Source: Acidimicrobiaceae bacterium (lineage in GTDB: Bacteria; Actinomycetota; Acidimicrobiia; Acidimicrobiales; MedAcidi-G1). Taken from it: a stretch of 6,504 bases of DNA. The translations under genes were made by a program, and so were the position numbers. How positions within the stretch are numbered: position 1 is the first letter of the stretch; each line of letters starts with the position of its first letter. The notes beneath the pieces were generated by a model. The model searched no databases and was not told the DNA's origin. It saw nothing but the letters and a program-made list of their open reading frames with translations. Positions 1-4,351 of the stretch are shown here, piece by piece. The stretch is taken from contig PBUO01000054.1 of assembly GCA_002727895.1 (NCBI GenBank), positions 27,085 to 33,588 on the forward strand. The letters run 5' to 3'.

Positions 1-1103
1 CCGAACAGGTCCCATCCCCGCCCGTACGGATCCGAGGCCAGCACCCGGAACAGCTGGCCCTCGAGGACCAGCAGCGAGAAGTAGTGGGCCACGTGGTAGC
101 CGAGCAGGATGGGCAGCAGCGAGTGACCGAACCGCACCGCGAAGCCGCCCGATGCTCCCCCGTCGGCAGGTGGGTCCCCGACAGTGAGCCGATCACCGAG
201 GCGACCGGCCAGGTGGTAGGCCACGCCGATCACCACCACGACCCACAGCAGGCCGACCGTGCCGACCAGCGTGGCATCCCACCCAGAGCGACCCGACGCC
301 ACGTCACCCCAGAAGCGGGTCCGGGAAACCCCGTCGAACCCCGTCCCCCCGAGGACCAGTAGGACCAGGCCCACCTCGGACGGGCGCAACGGCTCGGCGG
401 CCGCCCCAACCAGCGGGGCCCGCAGCCCCCACCGGCCGTCGGACCGGCGCCCCACCGGCGCCAGACGGGCCAGAAGGTCGATGACGACCCCGAAACCCTC
501 CACCCGGCGGGCCGCCTCCGTCCCCCACCGGCGGGCCGCCGCCACGACGGCCACCGTGTAGGCCAGCCCGGCCCATCCCAGGACCCGGGGACGGGCCCCG
601 TCGTGGTACACGAGCTCCAGCCATAGGAAGGCCCCGACGGGCACCAGGGCCAGCCAGCCGCCAGCCACCGCCGCCGGCGGCGGGGTCGATCCGACCGGTC
701 GACCCTGGGACGCCAGCCGGGCCAGGGTGTCCCACGGCCCAACCGAACGCCAGAAGGGCCCGACGAGGGCCGACAGGATGGGCACGGCCACCCAGAAGGC
801 CACGTACACGGCGACCGGCGAGAGGTTGGCACTCACGTCGTCGGCGCCGGCGATCCCCGCGGTCACCACCACGGCGAACACGGCTAGCACCGCGGCCCGG
901 ACCACCGTCGTGGCCCACCGGCCCGCCACCCCGATGCCGGACACCGGCCGGCCGTCGGCGAGGACGGCCAGGCGGGGCCGGTGCCAGAGCAGGCCCAGGG
1001 CCGCGAACGACAGGACCATGGCCACCGCCGCCGACCAGCCGGCCTGCCAGGCCGAGAGGGGGAGGTCGGTGCGCCCACCCACCCCGTGGGCCAGGACGAC
1101 CAT
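1..1103 (-). CDS. Polytopic membrane protein, 'fenitrothion hydrolase'-like family, C-terminus cut by window edge
   Basis: The minus-strand frame stays open from the ATG at 1103 to the window edge, giving 367 residues with no stop. By eye there are about eight membrane segments, near residues 21-40, 63-84, 96-117, 146-167, 174-190, 242-257, 277-299 and 328-347. The N-terminus MVVLAHGVGGRTDLPL and the late motifs GYHVAHYFSLLVLEGQ and DPYGRGWDLF match, from memory, an actinobacterial membrane family often auto-labelled fenitrothion hydrolase. That label is inherited and says little about the native role. Histidines lie at 167, 297, 327, 337 and 340, in or next to helices, and could bind a metal. 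The gene directly follows the His-rich lipoprotein gene, suggesting a joint envelope function. I chose ATG 1103 because the HGVGGR motif is usually very close to the N-terminus. A TTG at 1133, overlapping the upstream TGA, would add ten residues. The family call is fairly firm; the function is unknown. Confidence 0.85.
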   Translation of the reverse strand, partial: MVVLAHGVGGRTDLPLSAWQAGWSAAVAMVLSFAALGLLWHRPRLAVLADGRPVSGIGVAGRWATTVVRAAVLAVFAVVVTAGIAGADDVSANLSPVAVYVAFWVAVPILSALVGPFWRSVGPWDTLARLASQGRPVGSTPPPAAVAGGWLALVPVGAFLWLELVYHDGARPRVLGWAGLAYTVAVVAAARRWGTEAARRVEGFGVVIDLLARLAPVGRRSDGRWGLRAPLVGAAAEPLRPSEVGLVLLVLGGTGFDGVSRTRFWGDVASGRSGWDATLVGTVGLLWVVVVIGVAYHLAGRLGDRLTVGDPPADGGASGGFAVRFGHSLLPILLGYHVAHYFSLLVLEGQLFRVLASDPYGRGWDLF

Positions 1104-1129
1104 CTCGGACGGGAGCCCGGCCAGGTCGG

Positions 1130-1936
1130 TCAAGACACCTGCAGTTCGAAGACTCTCAGGCCGCTGCCGTGGAGCTCGGCCTCGAACACGCCCGGGATGG
1201 TTGCCTCCACCCGGAGGACGCCCCGTCCGCCGGCGGGCACCGTCACCGTGACGTCGTAGGCGTGGAGGTGGACCTCCTCTTCGACGTCGCTGGCCACCGC
1301 GACCTCCACCAGGTCGCCAATCGAGGCCTCGAAGCGGGGCAACCCGCCCACCACCTTCCCATCGACCACCTCGACGGCGAAGGCACGGTCGGCGACAGCC
1401 GGCGCCCGGCCGCCGGTCACCACCACCATGTCGGCGTCGCCGATCGGCGAGCCGTCGAGCAGGTAGTCCCGGTGGTCGTTGGCCGAAAGGCGGACCGCCA
1501 CCTCATGGTGACCGTCAACGAGGTCGCGGAGGTACACGACGGTCTCGGCCGTCATGGCCACGGTGGTGCCGTCCACCGAGACGTGGAGGTGCCCCTGGCC
1601 GGGCCGGTGGTCGACCGGCGGGTCGGTCGACACCAACTCGATGCCGTCGACCACCACCTCGACGGTGACGCCCCCCTCGCCATCGGGTTCGACGGCGATG
1701 GCGACCGTCGGCGGTTCGGCCAGATCGTCCAGCGGGATGCCCGAAAGGGCGCCGTGGTCGTGGTCGTGGTCGTGGTCGTGGGAAACGGACGCGTGGGAGT
1801 CGGCCCCATGGGAATCGTGGCCCTCGAGGGGTCCCGCGTCCTGGTCGTCCCCACCACCACAGGCCGTGGCCAGCAGGACGAGCACGAGGGCGGTGAGTAC
1901 CCGGTGGACGCGCCGGACCACAGCGGTCGGTTCCAT
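1130..1936 (-). CDS. Histidine-rich lipoprotein with cupredoxin-like C-terminal domain
   Basis: This 268-residue protein has a basic, hydrophobic lipoprotein signal peptide (residues 1-25) ending LLATAC. Cys26 is the predicted lipidation site and the only cysteine, and the lipobox -3 residue is Ala rather than the usual Leu. Residues 40-61 hold eight histidines, including a perfect HDHDHDHDH run, typical of metal-capturing linkers. Residues about 75-165 look like a beta-sandwich with GHLHVSVDG and SANDHRDY motifs. Residues about 176-268 resemble a cupredoxin fold (VHLHAYD, then PGVFEAELHGSGLRVFELQV at the end), but there is no Cys ligand, so no classical type 1 copper site. The protein is probably anchored on the outer face of the membrane. 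The gene is followed by the polytopic membrane gene with little or no gap, so both are probably made together. A metal-binding or metal-delivery role is inferred; copper or zinc are equally possible. The ATG at 1936 has no clear Shine-Dalgarno sequence but a well-placed -10 hexamer. Confidence 0.9.
   Translation of the reverse strand: MEPTAVVRRVHRVLTALVLVLLATACGGGDDQDAGPLEGHDSHGADSHASVSHDHDHDHDHGALSGIPLDDLAEPPTVAIAVEPDGEGGVTVEVVVDGIELVSTDPPVDHRPGQGHLHVSVDGTTVAMTAETVVYLRDLVDGHHEVAVRLSANDHRDYLLDGSPIGDADMVVVTGGRAPAVADRAFAVEVVDGKVVGGLPRFEASIGDLVEVAVASDVEEEVHLHAYDVTVTVPAGGRGVLRVEATIPGVFEAELHGSGLRVFELQVS
1753..1781 (-). repeat. CGTGGT hexamer tandem repeat encoding the HDHDHDHDH tract
   Basis: The plus strand reads CGTGGT four times and then CGTGG, about 4.8 perfect copies. 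On the coding strand this gives alternating His and Asp codons (CAC GAC), residues 53-61 of the lipoprotein. The unit is six bases, so gain or loss of a unit keeps the frame and changes only the number of His-Asp pairs. Confidence 0.9.
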
Positions 1937-1942
1937 CCGGTC

Positions 1943-1948
1943 AAGGTA
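1943..1948 (-). promoter_or_regulatory. Candidate leaderless -10 element of the lipoprotein gene
   Basis: The minus strand reads TACCTT GACCGG ATG. The hexamer fits the actinobacterial TAnnnT -10 pattern and occupies -12 to -7 relative to the A of the start codon, exactly where a -10 would sit if transcription began at the ATG. No Shine-Dalgarno sequence is visible. A possible -35 (CTGAAC, 19 bases upstream) is weak. It lies in the 63-base gap after the TrmH-family gene. Confidence 0.4.
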
Positions 1949-1999
1949 CCGCTGGACCCCCCCGAAGGTTCAGTCGGGATCTGTGGCCACCGCCACGGC

Positions 2000-2749
2000 T
2001 CAGCCCGGCGGCGGACCGGCGTGGGCGCGGACCCAGGCGTACATGGCGATGCCCGACGCCACCCCGGCGTTGATGGACCGGGTCGACCCGTACTGGGCGA
2101 TGGAGCAGACCACGTCGGTGGCGGCGCGCGCCTCGTCGGACAGGCCGGTCCCCTCCTGGCCGAAGACCAGCACGCAGGCCTCGGGCAGGTCGGTCGACTC
2201 CAGCGGCACGGCGCCCGGCAGGTTGTCGATCCCCACCAGCGGCAGGCCCTCGGCGACCGCCCACGCCACCAGGTCGGCCACCTCGGGGTGGTGGACGATG
2301 TGCTGGTACCGGTCGGTGACCATGGCGCCCCGGCGGTTCCACCGGCGGCGGCCGACGATGTGCACCGCGGCGGCCCCGAAGGCGTTGGCGTTGCGGACCA
2401 CGGTGCCGATGTTCAGGTCGTGGGCCCAGTTCTCCACCGCCACGTGGAACGGGTGCCGGCGGGCGTCCAGGTCGGCCACGATGGCCTCGACGGTCCAGTA
2501 GCGGTAACGGTCGACCACGTTGCGTCGGTCGCCGGCGGCCAGCAGTTCGGGATCCAGCCGAGGATCGTCGGGCCAGGGACCGGGATGAGGTCCGACGCCG
2601 ACGTCAGGCTCGGCGCCTTCCGGGGATTCGCCGACCATCCGTCCGTCGTCGACGGACGACCGGGCGAAGTCGGCGACCCGAGCCAGGCGGCGGGGATCGA
2701 AGCCCAGGTTGGACGGATCGTCCACCGGGAGCAAGGGTTCGGTGGCCAC
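2000..2749 (-). CDS. TrmH/SpoU-family RNA 2'-O-methyltransferase
   Basis: This 249-residue protein probably transfers a methyl group from S-adenosylmethionine to a ribose 2'-OH in tRNA or rRNA, in the cytoplasm. All three SPOUT motifs of the family are present: motif 1 NIGTVVRNANAFGA (residues 113-126, with the conserved Arg119), motif 2 LVFGQEGTGLS (194-204, with Glu199) and motif 3 GSTRSINAGVASGIAMY (221-237, with Ser225 and Asn227). These form the trefoil-knot cofactor and catalytic site. The first 80 or so residues precede the domain and are variable, acidic and Pro/Gly-rich; they may hold a substrate-recognition extension. The GTG start at 2749 is supported by a purine-rich AGGGGAG four bases upstream. 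The gene follows the NifU-like gene after 38 bases, probably in the same transcript. The family is certain; the target nucleotide cannot be read from the sequence, so no gene symbol is given. Confidence 0.95.
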   Translation of the reverse strand: MATEPLLPVDDPSNLGFDPRRLARVADFARSSVDDGRMVGESPEGAEPDVGVGPHPGPWPDDPRLDPELLAAGDRRNVVDRYRYWTVEAIVADLDARRHPFHVAVENWAHDLNIGTVVRNANAFGAAAVHIVGRRRWNRRGAMVTDRYQHIVHHPEVADLVAWAVAEGLPLVGIDNLPGAVPLESTDLPEACVLVFGQEGTGLSDEARAATDVVCSIAQYGSTRSINAGVASGIAMYAWVRAHAGPPPG

Positions 2750-2753
2750 GCGG

Positions 2754-2760
2754 CTCCCCT
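2754..2760 (-). promoter_or_regulatory. Shine-Dalgarno sequence of the TrmH-family gene
   Basis: The minus strand reads AGGGGAG CCGC GTG. This is the clearest ribosome binding site in the window and supports the GTG at 2749 as the start of the methyltransferase gene. Confidence 0.55.
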
Positions 2761-2787
2761 GGGGACGCGTCGGCCGGAGGCTTGGCG

Positions 2788-3117
2788 TCAGCCGGCGGCG
2801 CCGGTGAGCTCGTCGTCACTCGGGACCTCGACGCCCTCGACCCAGTAGAGGTAGAGGCCGGCGATAACGTCCTCGATCCCGTCGGCGCCGGCATCGGCCA
2901 ACTCCACGGTGACGACGTTGCCGTTCACGTGCACGCCGGCGATGCCGCCCCGGTCGAACAGGCGACGGGCCAACTCGTCGGCGGGCGCTGCGCCGAGGAT
3001 CTCGTCACCAGCCCGGTAGCGCTCGTGGCCCATGCCGGTGAGGGCACGGTTGGTCTCATACCGGACGACCCCGGCACGCGAGGACGGCTTGGCGACGACG
3101 GTGATCGGCTGGCCCAT
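2788..3117 (-). CDS. Small stand-alone NifU N-terminal (Nfu N) domain-like protein
   Basis: This 109-residue soluble protein resembles, from memory, the N-terminal domain of Nfu-type iron-sulfur scaffold proteins. The pattern is a first strand with a KPSSRAGVVRYETNRAL segment (residues 10-26), a helix PADELARRLFDRGGI (45-59), then GVHVNGNVVTVEL (61-73) and a C-terminal helix ending YLYWVEGV. The full Nfu family adds a second domain with a CxxC pair that binds the cluster. Here that domain is absent and the protein has no cysteine at all, so it cannot hold a cluster by itself; it may be a targeting or docking module, or have drifted to another role. The ATG at 3117 lies 11 bases after the stop of the membrane-protein gene, consistent with one transcript, although a TAnnnT hexamer also sits just upstream. 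Longer in-frame starts would run through the membrane gene and are unlikely. The gene is firm; the family call is moderate. Confidence 0.85.
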   Translation of the reverse strand: MGQPITVVAKPSSRAGVVRYETNRALTGMGHERYRAGDEILGAAPADELARRLFDRGGIAGVHVNGNVVTVELADAGADGIEDVIAGLYLYWVEGVEVPSDDELTGAAG

Positions 3118-3125
3118 GGGCCGGC

Positions 3126-3131
3126 AGGCTA
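3126..3131 (-). promoter_or_regulatory. Possible -10 hexamer before the NifU-like gene
   Basis: The minus strand reads TAGCCT followed by eight bases and the ATG. It fits TAnnnT at -14 to -9, but the TAG is also the stop codon of the upstream gene, so the TA is expected anyway. Support is weak. Confidence 0.15.
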
Positions 3132-3557
3132 CCGGTCGCCGGCCGGTGCCGGGGCGTCCGAGCCGCCGCCGGAGGCCGAGGCGACGCGCTGGTCGACCCG
3201 GTACAGGGCGGCGGCCAGGCCGATCGAGGCGATGGCCAGGACGGTGTGGACCACCTTGAAGCCCGCATCGTGGTCGGCGAAGAGCAGGCCACCGCCCCGG
3301 ACGACCCAGAAGACGATGGTCCACAGGCAGAAGATGGCCACCAGGCGGGTGGATCCGAGGGGCCGACGGTGCCAACGACCGAGGGCCACGGTGGCCAGCA
3401 GGGCGGCCAAGAGGAGGAACACGACGGCCACCACGATGCGCCACGCCCCGGCCCCGCCCGACAGGTCGTCGTCGCCGACCACGTTGCGGATGCGGCCCAC
3501 CCACACCACCGCCGTCCACGCCACTGCGACCCAGAGCAGCCTCGTCAACCCGCGCAT
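3129..3557 (-). CDS. Small four-helix membrane protein of unknown function
   Basis: This 142-residue protein has four predicted membrane segments, near residues 4-22, 40-60, 71-91 and 101-119, and a short Ser/Gly/Ala/Pro-rich tail ending in GDR. Features that look conserved in similar actinobacterial proteins are WVGRIRNVVGDDDLSG after helix 1, VRGGGLLFADHDAGFKVVHT between helices 3 and 4, and the pair His98-less FKVVH core with Asp95 and His96 before it. I do not recognise a characterised family and assign no function. The ATG at 3557 is the first start that gives a sensible N-terminal helix; upstream in-frame sequence is low-complexity Pro/Arg-rich and overlaps rnhB. No Shine-Dalgarno sequence is seen, but a -10-like hexamer lies seven bases upstream, so this may be the first gene of a transcript that continues into the NifU-like and TrmH-family genes. 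Confidence 0.85.
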   Translation of the reverse strand: MRGLTRLLWVAVAWTAVVWVGRIRNVVGDDDLSGGAGAWRIVVAVVFLLLAALLATVALGRWHRRPLGSTRLVAIFCLWTIVFWVVRGGGLLFADHDAGFKVVHTVLAIASIGLAAALYRVDQRVASASGGGSDAPAPAGDR

Positions 3558-3564
3558 CCGGGAA

Positions 3565-3570
3565 ACGGTA
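3565..3570 (-). promoter_or_regulatory. Candidate leaderless -10 element of the small membrane-protein gene
   Basis: The minus strand reads TACCGT TTCCCGG ATG. The hexamer fits TAnnnT and lies at -13 to -8 from the start codon, close to the position needed for leaderless transcription. There is no Shine-Dalgarno sequence and no convincing -35. It lies in the 94-base gap downstream of rnhB. Confidence 0.35.
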
Positions 3571-3651
3571 GCGACCCCCGATTCCGGACCGGCCCACCGC
3601 CGACTCCTCCGCCGGTCGGATCCCGAGGAGCCGGCCCCCGGGAGCCGACCT

Positions 3652-4326
3652 TCAGAAGAGGGAGCGGGTCCCCGGCGGATCCCGGCGGGGCTCGCCCACC
3701 GGTGGCAGGCCCTCCATGAACGACCACGACCGCCGGTGGTAGGTGGTGGCCCCCCACTCGGCCAGGGCGGCCCGGTGGACGGGGCTCGGATAGCCCTTGG
3801 ATGCGGCGAAGCCGTACCCGGGAAACTCGGCCTCGGCGTCCTGGAGGATCCGGTCACGGGTCACCTTGGCCACCACCGACGCCGCGGCGATAGACAGGCT
3901 GGAGGCGTCGCCCTTCACGATGGTGCGGGCCCGGCCGCCGCCCACGAAGTCCCACGTGCCGTCCAGCAGGACCCGGTCCACGTCCACGCCGAGGCCTTCG
4001 AGGGCCCGACGGGCGGCCAGGCGTTGTGCGACCGACATGCCCAGTTCGTCACACTCGTCGTTGCTGGCGTGGCCGACCGCCCACGCCGTCGCCCATCCGG
4101 TGATCCGCTCGTAGAGGTGCTCCCGCTCGTCGGCGGTCAGCATCTTGGAGTCGCGGACCCCGGTGATCCGGCGATCCCGGTCGGGCACCACCGCCCCCAC
4201 GGTCAACGGCCCGGCCCACGCCCCCTTGCCGACCTCGTCCATCCCGGCCACCACCTCGTGGCCGGCCGCCCAGCACTCCCGCTCGGCGGCCAGGCCGGGG
4301 GCCTTCCCCCGAAGGGCGGCCCGCAT
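3652..4326 (-). CDS. rnhB: Ribonuclease HII
   Basis: RNase HII cuts the RNA strand of RNA-DNA hybrids and starts removal of single ribonucleotides misincorporated in DNA. The 224-residue length is normal for the family. The signature AGMDEVGKGAWAGP (residues 27-40) supplies catalytic Asp30 and Glu31, RDSK is at 58-61, VLLDG (119-123) supplies Asp122, and KGDASSLSIAAASVVAKV (138-155) supplies Asp140. By alignment from memory with the Thermotoga enzyme these form the four-acid metal site. Tyr179 in SKGYP matches the tyrosine that senses the RNA-DNA junction. The usual GRG loop is GKG here (33-35). The protein ends in TRSLF. The ATG at 4326 lies 25 bases after the upstream stop; a GTG at 4344 would add six residues and cannot be excluded. 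Neither has a strong Shine-Dalgarno sequence. The gene probably shares a transcript with gpsA and the 464-residue gene. Confidence 0.95.
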   Translation of the reverse strand: MRAALRGKAPGLAAERECWAAGHEVVAGMDEVGKGAWAGPLTVGAVVPDRDRRITGVRDSKMLTADEREHLYERITGWATAWAVGHASNDECDELGMSVAQRLAARRALEGLGVDVDRVLLDGTWDFVGGGRARTIVKGDASSLSIAAASVVAKVTRDRILQDAEAEFPGYGFAASKGYPSPVHRAALAEWGATTYHRRSWSFMEGLPPVGEPRRDPPGTRSLF

Positions 4327-4351
4327 GCGCGGTCGACCGGCCACCGGTCGC

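Noticed and set aside
230..918. Two overlapping minus-strand open frames of about 200 codons each
   Set aside because: Both are out of frame with the membrane protein that fills this region, and both are Arg/Gly/Pro-rich without hydrophobic segments. The membrane frame has regular helices and family motifs.
1753..1781. Tandem repeat considered as a CRISPR-like or regulatory repeat
   Set aside because: It is a perfect six-base repeat without spacers, lying inside a coding frame and explained by the His-Asp tract.
1983..1996. Short hairpin GTGGC / GCCAC with a four-base loop just after the TrmH-family stop, considered as a terminator
   Set aside because: The five-pair stem has no T tract. It is too weak to call, although its position is suggestive.
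1169..2848. Plus-strand open frame of about 560 codons
   Set aside because: It is antisense to the lipoprotein and TrmH-family genes. Its translation is His/Gly/Val-rich and repetitive, as expected for a shadow frame.
3587..3617. Inverted repeat GACCGGC / GCCGGTC with a 17-base loop after rnhB, considered as a terminator
   Set aside because: The stem is only seven pairs, the loop is long and no T-rich tract follows. GC-rich DNA makes such pairs by chance.
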